Shown here: piece by piece, positions 52,218 through 61,812 of the stretch
Layout of the letters: each line of letters begins with the position of its first letter
How positions within the stretch are numbered: position 1 is the first letter of the stretch
DNA from: Tianweitania sp. UT-5YL-CI-8
Lineage (GTDB): Bacteria; Pseudomonadota; Alphaproteobacteria; Rhizobiales; Rhizobiaceae
Direction: 5' to 3'
Assembly: GCF_030010215.1 (NCBI RefSeq)
Contig: NZ_JASCRR010000011.1
Location: 1-64,000 of the forward strand
DNA: 64,000 nt
Position numbers and translations under genes: made by a program
Notes under the pieces: generated by a model
Seen by the model: the letters and a program-made list of their open reading frames with translations, nothing else
The model's database searches: none
What the model was told of the DNA's origin: nothing

Positions 52218-52248
52218 AAGGGCGCGCCCCACGGCGTGCCCTTTTCAT
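52218..52248 (+). terminator. Rho-independent terminator after the small secreted-protein gene
   Basis: AAAGGGCGCGCC and GGCGTGCCCTTT form a 12-bp stem with one G-T pair and a 4-base loop, followed by a short T-run. It ends the + strand unit and also lies just beyond the end of the minus-strand gene at 52268. Confidence 0.65.
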
Positions 52249-52267
52249 GCCGATAGAGTGCGAGAAC

Positions 52268-52501
<234 letters not shown>

Positions 52502-53086
52502 TTAGGCCGATGCGTCGGCTATCGCTTCAGCCAGGAAAGCCTGGGCATAACCGGCGAACGACCGCCAGCATTCGACGCGGAAAGCATCCTCGCCGAGGCG
52601 GTGCAGCACGATCTCGATCTTGCCCAGGACGGTGCGTGAGCAGGCGCCGACCGGAAAGGATTCGAGCGAGAGGTCCTGCGGGCAGCCGGCATTGACGGCG
52701 TCGGCGGCACCCTGTCCAGAGACCAGCAGCCCGACATTACGGTGGGAGATATCGACCGCCGAATGCAATGCCGGCACGGCACGGCATGCGGCGACCAGAT
52801 CGCCGCTGGTCTCGTCGATGACCAGCCACTCGTCCGGCCCGAGCCATAGGGCGAAACGCCCGTTGCCATCGGATGCGGACGTCTTCGGCGCCTGCGGCAA
52901 GTCCAAGCCCAGCGCTGCGGACAAGTCAGCTACGGAGCCCGCCGGCGCGCGCAGCGACAGCCGGCTTGCCGGCGGCAGGACCGTCAGCGACAGCGCGCCC
53001 GAAACGGCGACGCGGCCATCGAGCGGACCTGCGCGGCGCAGCGCGGGGATGGACGCGGGTAACATCGTCTTCGCTATCTCACCCAT
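52502..53086 (-). CDS. soxG: Sarcosine oxidase gamma subunit
   Basis: About 194 residues, with the typical gamma-subunit layout: a weakly conserved start, FALWLGPDEWLVIDE, then AVDISHRNVGLLVSGQGAADAVNAGCPQDLSLESFPVGACSRTVLGKIEIVLHR and a final WRSFAGYAQAFL. The fold is a GcvT-like C-terminal domain. It is the smallest subunit of the heterotetramer and contacts the alpha subunit. The start at ATG 53086 overlaps the soxA end by eight bases. It is the last gene of the sox operon. Confidence 0.88.
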   Translation of the reverse strand: MGEIAKTMLPASIPALRRAGPLDGRVAVSGALSLTVLPPASRLSLRAPAGSVADLSAALGLDLPQAPKTSASDGNGRFALWLGPDEWLVIDETSGDLVAACRAVPALHSAVDISHRNVGLLVSGQGAADAVNAGCPQDLSLESFPVGACSRTVLGKIEIVLHRLGEDAFRVECWRSFAGYAQAFLAEAIADASA

Positions 53087-56078
53087 GCAGGCGCTCTCCC
53101 ATCTCGTCGAAGAACACGGCGCTGCCGATTTCCACCGCGATGCTGCCGTCCGGCATCGGCACATGCAGTGTCTCGCCAAGGCGGCCATGGCCGCCAGCAA
53201 CCACGCCCATGGCGATGGAACGGCCGCAATTTTCCGACCAGTAGGACGAGGTGACGTGACCGATCATCGTCATCGGGATCGGCTGGTTGGGGTCCTGCAC
53301 GATCTGTGCGCCCTCCTCCAGCACCACCTTGGGGTCCACTGTCTTCAACCCGACGAGTTGCTTGCGGCCGGAAGCCAGGAGATCGGGGCGCTTGAGGCCG
53401 CGAATGCCGACGAAATCGGTCTTCTTCTTACCCACCGCCCAGTCCAGCCCGGCATCGTTGGGCGTGACCGTGCCGTCGGTATCCTGGCCGACGATGATGT
53501 AGCCCTTTTCGGCGCGCAGCACGTGCATCGCCTCGGTGCCATAGGCGCAGGCGCCGTATTTTTCGCCCTCCGCCCAGATCGCCTCCCAGACGGCCTGGCC
53601 GTAATCGGCCGGTACGTTGACCTCGAAACCGCGCTCGCCGGTGAACGACATGCGGAACAGCCGTGTCGGCACCCCGCAGATGCTGCCTTCGCGCACCGAC
53701 ATATGCGGCATGGCCGCGTCCGACAGGTCGATGCCCTCGACCAGCGGTGCAAGGATGTCGCGGCTCTTCGGACCCTGCACGGCGATCACAGCCCATTGCT
53801 CGGAGATCGAGGTGAGCCAGACATTGAGATGCGGGAACTCGGTCTGGAGGTAATCCTCCATATGGTTCATGACCCGCGCGGCACCGCCCGTGGTGGTGGT
53901 GACGTGGAAGCGGTCGGCCGAAAGCCGTCCGACCACGCCATCGTCATAGATGAAACCGTCCTCGCGCAGCATGATGCCGTAACGGCAGCGGCCAGGCTCG
54001 AGCTTCTGCCACGGATTGGTGTAGAGCAACTCCATGAAGGCGGCGGCATCCGGGCCGACCACCTCGATCTTGCCGAGCGTCGACGCATCGAACAGGCCGG
54101 CGGAGCGGCGCACGGTGACGCATTCGCGGTTGACCGCCGCATGCATGTCCTCGCCCGGGCGCGGAAAATACCAGGCGCGCTTCCACTGGCCGACATCCTC
54201 GAACACCGCACCGTGGGCTTCCGCCCAGGAGTGCATTGCAGTGCGCCGCGTCGGATCGAACAGCTCGTGCCGGGCATGGTTGACGATGGCGCCGAAGGTG
54301 ACCGGCGTGTAGGGCGCGCGGAAGGTGGTGAGCCCAACCTCCGGGATCTCCTTGCCCAGGGTCTCGGCGGCAATCGCCAGTCCGTGCATGTTGGACGTCT
54401 TGCCCTGATCAGTGGCCATGCCGTTTGTGGTGAAACGCTTGACGTGCTCGATGGAGCGCATGCCTTCGCGCACGGCCTGCCGGATGTCCTTGGCGGTGAC
54501 GTCGTTCTGGAAGTCGACAAAGGCCTTGACGGTGGTGTCGGCACCCGCGCCGGGAGCCGAGCCCAGCATCCCGCCCGCCCAGTCTTCCGAGGCGTCGACC
54601 TTACGGGCGTTACCCCCACCACCCGCCGATGTTTCGCCAAGCGTGGCTTTCGCCGCCACCTCGCCCGCCGCGAACGCCTCATTCAGCGTCTCGGCCAACC
54701 CGTCCGTGCCGTTGCAGGCGCCCACGGAAACACAATCCTGCGCATACTGCCCAGGCAGGAAGCGCTGGGACTCGGCGTCGAAGGCGACCTTGCCGCGCGA
54801 TTGCGAAAACAGATGCACGGAGGGCGTCCATCCCGCCGAGACCAGCAGCGCATCGACGGGGATGGTGCGTTTGCCGCCGCCGCCCTTGGGCTGGACGATC
54901 ATGGAAGATACTCGGTTTCGCCCGCCGACGCCGACAACCGCGCGGCCGGGATTGACCTCGATGCCGAGCGAACGCGCCTGCTCGACCAGCGGGCCGGACG
55001 GATCGTCGCGCAGGTCGACGATGGCAGCGATATCCACGCCGGCTTTCTTCAGGTCGATGGCAGCGGCATAGGCGGAATCGTTGGCGGTGTAGACGCCGAT
55101 GGTGCGCCCCACCGCAACGCCATACTGGTTGAGGAAGGCGCGCGCGGCCGACGCCAGCATCACGCCGGGGCGGTCGTTGTCGGCAAACACCATGTGCCGC
55201 TCGATGGCGCCGGTGGCGAGCACGACGCGGGCAGCGCGCACCTGCCACAGCCGCTCGCGCGGCGCGGTGCCGGGGGTGGCGAGATGGTCGGTGACGCGCT
55301 CGGTCAGCCCGACGAAATTCTGCGCATAATAGCCAAAGGCCGTGGTGCGGGTCAAAAGCCGGACATTGTCCATGGCGGCAAGCTTTCCGGTCGCCTGCCG
55401 CGCCCAATCGAAGCCGCCGAGGCCATCGATGCGCGCGCCGCTTTCATAGCGCAGCGCGCCGCCGAATTCGAGCTGCTCGTCACACAGGATGACGCGTACG
55501 CCGGTTTCGGCCGCCGCCAGCGCCGCAGCGAGGCCCGCAGCACCACCACCCACCACCAGCACGTCGCAATGGGCGAAACGGGCTGCGTAGTGGTCGGGAT
55601 CGGCCTCCCCGGGGGCCACGCCGAGACCGGCCGCCGCACGGATATTGGGCTCATAGAGCCGCTTCCAGGCGGCCTTCGGCCACATGAAGGTCTTGTAGTA
55701 GAAGCCTGCCGACAGGAACGGCGACAACAGGTTGTTGATCGCGCCGACATCGAAGCCGAGCGACGGCCAGCGGTTCTGCGACCGCGCGGCCAGGCCGTCA
55801 TAAAGCTCCTGCACGGTAGCGCGGACGTTCGGCGTCTTGCGCGTGGCGTCGCGCGAAATTTCCACCAGCGCGTTGGGCTCTTCCGCGCCGGCGGACAGGA
55901 AACCGCGCGGGCGGTGATATTTGAACGAGCGGCCGACCAGATGCACCCCATTGGCCAGAAGAGCCGAGGCCAGCGTGTCGCCTTCCAGCCCGGTATAAGC
56001 CTTGCCGTCGAAGGTGAAGCGCACGGTTTTCGCCGGCGTCAGGCGTCCCGCGCCGGGGATGCGGAAGGGCTGGGTCAT
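53079..56078 (-). CDS. soxA: Sarcosine oxidase alpha subunit
   Basis: A 999-residue subunit. The N-terminal 2Fe-2S-like fold (FTFDGKAYTGLEGDTLASALLANG..GRSFKYHRPRG) is followed by an NAD-binding Rossmann domain (DVLVVGGGAAGLAAALAAAETGVRVIL). The C-terminal half is the folate-binding GcvT-type domain (RNVWLTSISEQWAVIAVQGP-like, RLFRMSFTGERGFEVNVPADYG). It takes the imine made by the beta subunit and transfers the methylene group to tetrahydrofolate. A very long plus-strand frame over this gene is a shadow. The 211-base gap before it holds a large inverted repeat. Confidence 0.93.
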   Translation of the reverse strand: MTQPFRIPGAGRLTPAKTVRFTFDGKAYTGLEGDTLASALLANGVHLVGRSFKYHRPRGFLSAGAEEPNALVEISRDATRKTPNVRATVQELYDGLAARSQNRWPSLGFDVGAINNLLSPFLSAGFYYKTFMWPKAAWKRLYEPNIRAAAGLGVAPGEADPDHYAARFAHCDVLVVGGGAAGLAAALAAAETGVRVILCDEQLEFGGALRYESGARIDGLGGFDWARQATGKLAAMDNVRLLTRTTAFGYYAQNFVGLTERVTDHLATPGTAPRERLWQVRAARVVLATGAIERHMVFADNDRPGVMLASAARAFLNQYGVAVGRTIGVYTANDSAYAAAIDLKKAGVDIAAIVDLRDDPSGPLVEQARSLGIEVNPGRAVVGVGGRNRVSSMIVQPKGGGGKRTIPVDALLVSAGWTPSVHLFSQSRGKVAFDAESQRFLPGQYAQDCVSVGACNGTDGLAETLNEAFAAGEVAAKATLGETSAGGGGNARKVDASEDWAGGMLGSAPGAGADTTVKAFVDFQNDVTAKDIRQAVREGMRSIEHVKRFTTNGMATDQGKTSNMHGLAIAAETLGKEIPEVGLTTFRAPYTPVTFGAIVNHARHELFDPTRRTAMHSWAEAHGAVFEDVGQWKRAWYFPRPGEDMHAAVNRECVTVRRSAGLFDASTLGKIEVVGPDAAAFMELLYTNPWQKLEPGRCRYGIMLREDGFIYDDGVVGRLSADRFHVTTTTGGAARVMNHMEDYLQTEFPHLNVWLTSISEQWAVIAVQGPKSRDILAPLVEGIDLSDAAMPHMSVREGSICGVPTRLFRMSFTGERGFEVNVPADYGQAVWEAIWAEGEKYGACAYGTEAMHVLRAEKGYIIVGQDTDGTVTPNDAGLDWAVGKKKTDFVGIRGLKRPDLLASGRKQLVGLKTVDPKVVLEEGAQIVQDPNQPIPMTMIGHVTSSYWSENCGRSIAMGVVAGGHGRLGETLHVPMPDGSIAVEIGSAVFFDEMGERLHG

Positions 56079-56111
56079 GCGACAATCCCCGAGATTGAAA
56101 CGAGGCCCATC

Positions 56112-56272
56112 TCACCCCCCTCTGGCCTACCGGCCATCTCCCCCTCAAGGGGGGAGATTGAGCCGTCGCGTCGGCTTTCGCCAATCGCGTACGACGCTAA
56201 GAAAGCGAGGCGAACGAAGCTGCTGATCTCCCCCCTTGAGGGGGAGATGGCCGGCAGGCCAGAGGGGGGTGA
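56112..56272. repeat. Large inverted repeat (47-bp arms) between soxD and soxA
   Basis: The arms 56112-56158 and 56226-56272 are reverse complements at 46 of 47 positions. They enclose a 67-base loop. Each arm also contains its own hairpin (CTCCCCCTCAAGGGGGGAG). It lies inside the sarcosine oxidase operon, between the soxD stop (56290) and the soxA start (56078). In RNA it would fold into a long stem that should affect the balance between SoxBD and SoxAG. It is related in style to the elements at 35276, 50757 and 61548. Confidence 0.85.
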
Positions 56273-56289
56273 GGCAACCGCGACCGCAA

Positions 56290-56583
56290 TCATTTCAAAA
56301 GCCCCGCCACATCCGGCTTCGGCTCGCCGGCCTTGTAGGTCGTCAAAAACCGGTCGCTGACGGTGTCGCGCGCGGCGTTGAAGAACCGCGCGCAGCCGTT
56401 CAAATGCCGCCAGCGCTCGAAGACGATGCCCTTGGGGTTGGAGCGGATGAAGAAGAACTGCTCGAACGCCTCGTCGCTGATATCGGAAATTTCGGACGAC
56501 CGCGCGACATGCGCCTCGCCGGCATGGCGGAATTCCAACTCCGGGCGCTCTTCCTCGCAATAGGGGCAGCGGATGAGAAGCAT
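56290..56583 (-). CDS. soxD: Sarcosine oxidase delta subunit
   Basis: A 97-residue subunit. The zinc-binding set is CPYCEE at the N-terminus, GEAHVAR (His), and HLNGCARFFNAARDT (Cys near residue 63), all as in known SoxD. It stabilises the complex and contains the structural zinc. The start lies four bases after the stop of the small membrane-protein gene, and not directly behind soxB as in most operons. Confidence 0.9.
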   Translation of the reverse strand: MLLIRCPYCEEERPELEFRHAGEAHVARSSEISDISDEAFEQFFFIRSNPKGIVFERWRHLNGCARFFNAARDTVSDRFLTTYKAGEPKPDVAGLLK

Positions 56584-56586
56584 GTC

Positions 56587-56952
56587 TTACCCTTCCACGA
56601 TAGCAGTGGCAGTAGAAGTCGCCCTCTTGGGAGACAACCTTGCCAGTCTGTCGCCGACGCGAGGATCATCGACGATCAAAACCACAAAGCGATGGAATGG
56701 CGACGTGTACATAAATTTCGCTCTTGGGTCGTCAAAAAGTCCTTGCAGAAACAAGCGGGTTCCGAACCTCGGCATAACGCCAAGCCCAGCCAGAAACACG
56801 AACGACGCGAAAAAGAGGGTGGCAAGAATGTGGGGCGCATAGGTTAATTCAAGAAAGAAAAACCGAAGGCGTGTATTGAGAAGAACTGTTGCCAATGCGC
56901 ATGCCGAGCACAGTCCCAATGCAATGAAGATCACGTTCTGCCTGTGTGTCAT
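56587..56952 (-). CDS. Small membrane protein of unknown function, inside the sox operon
   Basis: A 121-residue protein with three likely helices: NVIFIALGLCSACALATVLL, a middle YAPHILATLFFASFVFLAGL, and a less hydrophobic HRFVVLIVDDPRV stretch. The basic ending (SPKRATSTATAIVEG) is cytoplasmic or soluble. I recognise no family. It fits tightly between soxB (stop 56965) and soxD (start 56583), with 12- and 3-base gaps, so it is co-transcribed. Such a gene is not normally part of the sox order B-D-A-G. It may be a recent insertion that kept the spacing. Confidence 0.65.
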   Translation of the reverse strand: MTHRQNVIFIALGLCSACALATVLLNTRLRFFFLELTYAPHILATLFFASFVFLAGLGVMPRFGTRLFLQGLFDDPRAKFMYTSPFHRFVVLIVDDPRVGDRLARLSPKRATSTATAIVEG

Positions 56953-56964
56953 CGCAGAAAAACC

Positions 56965-58218
56965 TCAATGCGCCACGGCTGCGGCGGCGGCTTCGTCGAT
57001 CAGCCTGCCGGTGCGGAAGCGTTCCAGCGTGAACGGCGCGTTGATCGGGTGCGGCTCGTCGCGGGCGATGGTGTGGGCAAAGACGTTGCCCGAGCCCGGC
57101 GTCGCCTTGAAGCCGCCCGTGCCCCAGCCGCAATTCACGTAGAGCCCCGGCACCGGCGTCTTGGCCAGGATCGGCGAGCGGTCGGGCGTGACGTCGACGA
57201 TGCCGCCCCACGACCGCAGCATCTTCATCCGCGTGAACATCGGGAACATCTCGCAGATGGCGTCGAGCGTGTGGTTGATGATGTGCAAGCCCCCGGTCTG
57301 CGAATAGGAGGTGTACTGGTCGGTGCCCGCGCCGATCACCAGCTCGCCCTTGTCGGACTGGGAGATATAGGCGTGAACGGTGTTGGACATCACGACGCAG
57401 GGGAACACAGGCTTGACCGGTTCGGACACCAGCGCCTGCAGCGGATAGGATTCAAGCGGCATGCGCACACCGGCCATGTTCATGATGACCGAGCTGTGGC
57501 CGGCGGCAACGACGCCAACCTTCTTTGCGCCGATGAAGCCGCGCGAGGTCTCCACACCGCTGACCCGGCCATTGATGTCGCGGCGGACCCCGGTAACTTC
57601 GCAGTTCTGGATGATGTGGACGCCTCGCGCCGACGCGCCGCGTGCATAACCCCAGGCCACGGCGTCGTGCCGGGCGGTGCCGCCGCGCCGCTGCAGCGCC
57701 GCACCCACCACCGGATAGCGCGCGCTGCGCGCAATGTTGAGCGGCGGGCAGAATGCCTTCGCCTCTTCCGGCGTCAGCCACTCATTGTCGATGCCGTTGA
57801 GGCGGTTGGCATGGATGTGGCGCTTGAACACCTGCACATCGTGCACATTATGCGCCAGCATCATGACGCCGCGCGGGCTGTACATGACGTTGTAGTTCAG
57901 CTCCTGCGACAGGCCTTCCCACAATTTGACGGCGTGCTCGTAGATGCCAGCACTTTCGTCATAGAGATAGTTCGAACGGATGATGGTGGTGTTGCGGCCG
58001 GTGTTGCCGCCGCCCAGCCAGCCCTTTTCCAGCACCGCGACATTGGTGATGCCGTGTTCCTTGGCGAGATAATAGGCCGTCGCCAGCCCATGCCCGCCGG
58101 CGCCGACGATGATCACATCGTACTCGCTGCGCGGCTCTGGAGAGGACCATTGCTCCTCCCACCCCTTGTGGCCGCGCATGGCCTCGCGGGCTATGGCAAA
58201 GACCGAATATTTCCGCAT
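56965..58218 (-). CDS. soxB: Sarcosine oxidase beta subunit
   Basis: A 417-residue flavoprotein. The FAD-binding motif is [23 protein letters not shown]. The histidine that carries covalent FMN is expected in the [16 protein letters not shown] segment. The C-terminal end [14 protein letters not shown] completes the DAO fold. It oxidises sarcosine to an imine with electron flow to oxygen, giving H2O2. It is the first gene of the operon, with the MFS gene 106 bases upstream on the same strand. Confidence 0.93.
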   Translation of the reverse strand: MRKYSVFAIAREAMRGHKGWEEQWSSPEPRSEYDVIIVGAGGHGLATAYYLAKEHGITNVAVLEKGWLGGGNTGRNTTIIRSNYLYDESAGIYEHAVKLWEGLSQELNYNVMYSPRGVMMLAHNVHDVQVFKRHIHANRLNGIDNEWLTPEEAKAFCPPLNIARSARYPVVGAALQRRGGTARHDAVAWGYARGASARGVHIIQNCEVTGVRRDINGRVSGVETSRGFIGAKKVGVVAAGHSSVIMNMAGVRMPLESYPLQALVSEPVKPVFPCVVMSNTVHAYISQSDKGELVIGAGTDQYTSYSQTGGLHIINHTLDAICEMFPMFTRMKMLRSWGGIVDVTPDRSPILAKTPVPGLYVNCGWGTGGFKATPGSGNVFAHTIARDEPHPINAPFTLERFRTGRLIDEAAAAAVAH

Positions 58219-58323
58219 CGTTCTGCCCCGCTGGACGTCTCAGGCGAGGTTTACCACTAGCGAAATCGCGGCACCATCCTTGCCCTGTTTGCGACGGAGA
58301 CTGCCGCTTTGCGCCTGTCGTAT

Positions 58324-59541
58324 TCAGCGCTTTGTCGCAGGCGCGCGCAGCGCCTTCATGCTGGGCAAAAAGACGGTGAGCAGGCCCAAGAGCGGCAGAT
58401 AGGAGCAGACCTGATAGACGAAGTCGATGCCCTTGAGATCGGCCAGTTCTCCGAGTGCAGCGGCCGCGATGCCGCCCATGCCGAAGGCGAAGCCGAAGAA
58501 GATGCCGGCGATCATGCCGACCCTGCCCGGCACCAGTTCCTGGGCGAAAACGACGATGGCCGAGAAGGCAGAGGCCAGGATGAGGCCGATCAGCACGATC
58601 AGGATGCGTGTCCAGAACAGGTCGGCATAGGGCAAGGCCAGCGTGAACGGCAGCACGCCGAGGATGGAGAACCAGATGACCGCTTTCGCCCCGAATCGAT
58701 CGGCGAAAGGTCCTCCCGCCACGGTGCCCACGGCCATGGCCCCGAGGAAGATGAACAGCAGCACCTGTGCGTCCTGAACCGACACGCCGAATTTGTGGAT
58801 GGCATAGAAGGTGAAGTAGCTCGACATCGAGGCGGTGTAGATGTTCTTGGTGAACACCAGCAGCGCCAGCACGACCAGCGACACCACCACGGTGCGGCGC
58901 GACAGCGGCGAGACGAACGCGGGCACGCTGCGCCGCGCACGGGCTGCGGTATAGCGCGAATACCAGCCGCTGACCTGCCACAGCACGACAATGCCGAGAA
59001 GTGCGGCGAGCGAAAACCAGGCGACGCTGCCCTGCCCCTTTGGAACCACAATGAAGGCGCCCAGCAGCGGGCCGATGGCGGTGCCGAAATTGCCGCCGAC
59101 CTGGAACACCGATTGCGCCAGTCCGAACCGCCCGCCCGACGCCAGGCGCGCGACGCGCGACGATTCCGGATGGAAGATCGCCGAGCCGAAGCCGATCAGC
59201 GCCGCCCCCAGAAGCAGGAAACCGTAGCTATGCGCGAAGGCGAGCGTCAGCAGCCCGAACAGCGTCGAGCACATGCCGACTGGCAGCGAATAGGGCAGCG
59301 GCTTCTTGTCGGTGTACATGCCGATCAGAGGCTGCAGCAGCGACGCCGTACCCTGGAAGGTCAGCGTCAGCAGGCCGATCTGCCCGAAGGTGAGATTGAA
59401 GTCGTCCTTCAGCATCGGATAGAGCGACGACAGCAGCGACTGCATGATGTCGTTGAGCATGTGGCAGAAGCTGACCGCGAGAAGAACCGCGACAACGGTT
59501 CCATCCGCTTCGTTGCGCGAAGGTGCGGTCGTATCTGCCAC
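58324..59541 (-). CDS. MFS transporter, fosmidomycin-resistance (Fsr)-like
   Basis: A 405-residue MFS protein with twelve helices. The phrases SFCHMLNDIMQSLLSSLYPMLKDDFNLTFGQIGLLTLTFQ and PLIGMYTDKKPLPYSLPVG (the loop 2-3 motif) are hallmarks of the Fsr group. I start at GTG 59541 because GGGGAG lies eight bases upstream; a longer frame to 59655 is unsupported. It lies upstream of soxB on the same strand. Its substrate is unknown, and a role in export of antibiotic-like or C1-linked compounds is only a guess. Confidence 0.83.
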   Translation of the reverse strand: MADTTAPSRNEADGTVVAVLLAVSFCHMLNDIMQSLLSSLYPMLKDDFNLTFGQIGLLTLTFQGTASLLQPLIGMYTDKKPLPYSLPVGMCSTLFGLLTLAFAHSYGFLLLGAALIGFGSAIFHPESSRVARLASGGRFGLAQSVFQVGGNFGTAIGPLLGAFIVVPKGQGSVAWFSLAALLGIVVLWQVSGWYSRYTAARARRSVPAFVSPLSRRTVVVSLVVLALLVFTKNIYTASMSSYFTFYAIHKFGVSVQDAQVLLFIFLGAMAVGTVAGGPFADRFGAKAVIWFSILGVLPFTLALPYADLFWTRILIVLIGLILASAFSAIVVFAQELVPGRVGMIAGIFFGFAFGMGGIAAAALGELADLKGIDFVYQVCSYLPLLGLLTVFLPSMKALRAPATKR

Positions 59542-59720
59542 TAAAACTACTCCCCGGCGCCGACTGCCGACGCTGTCATGCGCATAATAGGAGCGAACCG
59601 ATAAAGCATGGCACCACAGAAGCGCAATGCGGGTGCCAGAAACGAGCCATCGCATTGCCGGTCGATCTTGACGGGGCGTTCTGGAAGACGATGTTTCTGT
59701 TGGAACTCAAGGGGATTGGA

Positions 59721-59993
59721 ATGGCGGAGCTGATCGGCGCGATCGTCGGAGCGACATTGGGGATCGCCTTGCTCGGTGCGTTGCTGGCCTGGGTCGCCCG
59801 CAGGCTTTTCCCAATGCCCCGCCTTGCCTCCTATCTGGTCGGCGTCGTTCCAGTCGCCGTGGTCGCGCCCTTTCTGCTGGCTTCCAGCAGCAATCCGCAG
59901 CGGGAGTTTTCCGATAGCGTCCTGATCTATTTGATCGGTGGCTTTCTTGCCTTCGCCGTGCTTTACCTGACCAGTCGACGGTCAAAAGCCTAG
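59721..59993 (+). CDS. Small membrane protein, 90 residues, unknown function
   Basis: Three hydrophobic helices are visible: ELIGAIVGATLGIALLGALLAWVA, LASYLVGVVPVAVVAPFLLA and VLIYLIGGFLAFAVLYLTS. AAGGGG lies six bases before ATG 59721. ATG 59691 (MFLLELKGIG) is an in-frame alternative. No family is recognised. It is transcribed opposite to the MFS gene and alone. Confidence 0.65.
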   Translation: MAELIGAIVGATLGIALLGALLAWVARRLFPMPRLASYLVGVVPVAVVAPFLLASSSNPQREFSDSVLIYLIGGFLAFAVLYLTSRRSKA

Positions 59994-60210
59994 GACCGCC
60001 GAATAGCCTGTCCGTGCATCGGCCCTGGACCGTTTTCTGGGTATAGAGCACAATTTGCCTGCAAACTTATCGAACAGCACGCGGGCCTAGTGGACAAGGG
60101 GCGCCGATTCTGCTATCTGCCGCCAAAATTCGTGATGGGTGCCATCGCGGAGGCTGTCGGTTCTGCCGCAAAGCCTTTTAGTCTCGAACACGTAAGGAAC
60201 AGGATCGCTC

Positions 60211-60480
60211 GTGCAGGTACTCGTCCGCGACAACAATGTTGACCAGGCGCTTCGCGCTCTCAAGAAGAAAATGCAGCGCGAAGGCATCTTCCGCGAAATG
60301 AAGATGCGCGGCCATTACGAGAAGCCGTCGGAAAAGCGCGCCCGCGAAAAGGCTGAAGCCATTCGCCGCGCCCGCAAGCTGGCTCGCAAGCGCGCCCAGC
60401 GCGAAGGTCTTCTGCCCGGCGCGGCTCCTCGTCCGGTGCCAGGCGCAGGCGCAGGCGCCGCAGCACGTCCGGCGCGTTGA
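60211..60480 (+). CDS. rpsU: 30S ribosomal protein S21
   Basis: An 89-residue protein starting at GTG with the S21 signature [31 protein letters not shown] and the basic [23 protein letters not shown]-like body. The Ala/Pro-rich tail ([13 protein letters not shown]) is typical of rhizobial S21. It binds near the anti-Shine-Dalgarno region of 16S rRNA and helps initiation. A terminator follows at 60518, so it forms a single-gene unit. Confidence 0.95.
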   Translation: MQVLVRDNNVDQALRALKKKMQREGIFREMKMRGHYEKPSEKRAREKAEAIRRARKLARKRAQREGLLPGAAPRPVPGAGAGAAARPAR

Positions 60481-60517
60481 TCCGCCCATATTTGGTCCTT
60501 TTCGAAGGATAACGACG

Positions 60518-60551
60518 AGGTGGGGCGATGAAAATTCGCCGCCACCTTTTT
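60518..60551 (+). terminator. Rho-independent terminator of rpsU
   Basis: AGGTGGGGCGA pairs with TCGCC-G-CCACCT (one bulged base) around a 7-base loop, and five T follow. It starts 38 bases after the rpsU stop. Confidence 0.8.
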
Positions 60552-60666
60552 GTTTACATCCTGTTCAGCCAATCGCTGCACAGTGCCGGTCGGCGAAATC
60601 CGGCTTCTTGTTCCGGTTGAGACCGGTCGGCGGCGGTATCCGCAGGCCGGAAACGAGGAAAGCGTG

Positions 60667-61530
60667 ATGATTGCAATCGACAGGCCTTTGGAGCCGGGCG
60701 ACCGTAGGGGCGCCTTCCGTGGCGCGCTGTTCGCCGCTGCCTCCGTGCTCGCTCTCGCCCTTGCAGGTTGCCAGAGCTCCAGTCCGGTGAGCGATCTCGC
60801 CACCGTCGATCTGGCGCAAAGCTCGGACGAGAACATTGCGTCGCTGACGGCGGTCATCAACCAGAACCCGAACGACCCCGAAGCCTATAATGTGCGCGGC
60901 TCGGCCTATGGACGCGGCGGCAAGTATCGCGAGGCCAAGCGCGACTTCGACCGCGCCATCGAGCTCAACCCCAGCTTCTACCAGGCCTATTCCAATCGCG
61001 CGCTGATCCAGCGTTTCCTGGGCGACAACGCGGCCGCACTGTCCGACTACAACCGCGCGATCCAGCTCAATGCGAACTATGACGCCGCCTATATCGGGCG
61101 CGGCAATCTCTACCGCCTGAACGGCCAGACGCAGAACGCTTTCGCCGACTTCCAGAAGGCGATCCAGCTCGATACGACCGATCCCCGCGCCTATCACAAT
61201 CGCGGCCTGATCTACCAGTCGCAGGGCCAGCACGCCTTCGCCATCGAGGATTTCTCGACATCGATCTCGCTGTCGCCGGATTCCGCCGAGCCCTATAACG
61301 GCCGCGGCGTCTCCTATCTGGCGATGAACGACGACGACAACGCCTTCTCCGACTTCAACACGGCCATCAAGCTCAACGGCAACCTCGCCGAAGGCTGGGC
61401 CAACCAGGCTCTGGTCTATGAGCGGCGCGGCGAGCGCGACAAGGCGGCGAAATCCTATGCCGCAGCCGTCCGCCTCGACCCCAACTACAAGCCGGCTGTC
61501 GACGGCCTCGCCCGCACGCGCGGAGCGTAG
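60667..61530 (+). CDS. TPR-repeat lipoprotein
   Basis: A 287-residue protein. The leader FRGALFAAASVLALALAGCQSS carries a lipobox (LAGC), so it is lipid-anchored. It then has about six tetratricopeptide repeats: DPEAYNVRGSAYGRGGKYREAKRDFDRAIELNP, SFYQAYSNRALIQRFLGDNAAALSDYNRAIQLN and so on to NLAEGWANQALVYERRG. GAGGA lies before the ATG. TPR lipoproteins of this NlpI-like kind organise envelope complexes. The partner is unknown. Confidence 0.87.
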   Translation: MIAIDRPLEPGDRRGAFRGALFAAASVLALALAGCQSSSPVSDLATVDLAQSSDENIASLTAVINQNPNDPEAYNVRGSAYGRGGKYREAKRDFDRAIELNPSFYQAYSNRALIQRFLGDNAAALSDYNRAIQLNANYDAAYIGRGNLYRLNGQTQNAFADFQKAIQLDTTDPRAYHNRGLIYQSQGQHAFAIEDFSTSISLSPDSAEPYNGRGVSYLAMNDDDNAFSDFNTAIKLNGNLAEGWANQALVYERRGERDKAAKSYAAAVRLDPNYKPAVDGLARTRGA

Positions 61531-61547
61531 CGAGCTACTCCCTCTTC

Positions 61548-61754
61548 TTCCTTCTCCCGGTGTGGGAGAAGGTGGCCGAGCCGAGCGCAGCGACAGCGAG
61601 GTCGGATGAGGGGTGATGGACGGAGTGAGGCAGCGCGTTTCAGCGCCCCCGTCCTCGATAGACCTTCGCAAACTTATCGTTTCTTCCAACACCCCTCATC
61701 CGACTTTCCTTCGACAAGCTCAGGGAAGCCACCTTCTCCCACAAGGGGAGAAGG
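61548..61754. repeat. Intergenic inverted repeat, copy D (tpr/pntB gap)
   Basis: CCTTCTCCC...GGGAGAAGGTGG (from 61550) is matched on the far side by CCACCTTCTCCCAC...GGGGAGAAGG (to 61754), and GGATGAGGGGTG by CACCCCTCATCC. The two halves each form hairpins and are inverted relative to each other. It shares the GGAGAAGGTGG and GGATGAGGGG parts with the element at 35276. It occupies the gap between converging genes. Confidence 0.65.
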
Positions 61755-61756
61755 AC

Positions 61757-61787
61757 AAAAAAAGCCCGGCAGAACCGGGCTTTTTTT
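61757..61787. terminator. Bidirectional terminator between the TPR gene and pntB
   Basis: Seven A, GCCCGG, a 5-base loop, CCGGGC and seven T form a symmetrical hairpin. It would stop transcription from both sides. Its position, between the converging tpr (stop 61530) and pntB (stop 61813), fits. Confidence 0.9.
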
Positions 61788-61812
61788 GTATTCGTCGATG
61801 TGAAGGCCCGGA

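Noticed and set aside
52620-56360. 1246-residue plus-strand open frame
   Set aside because: It is antisense to soxA and soxG and spans the inverted repeat; no domain is recognisable.
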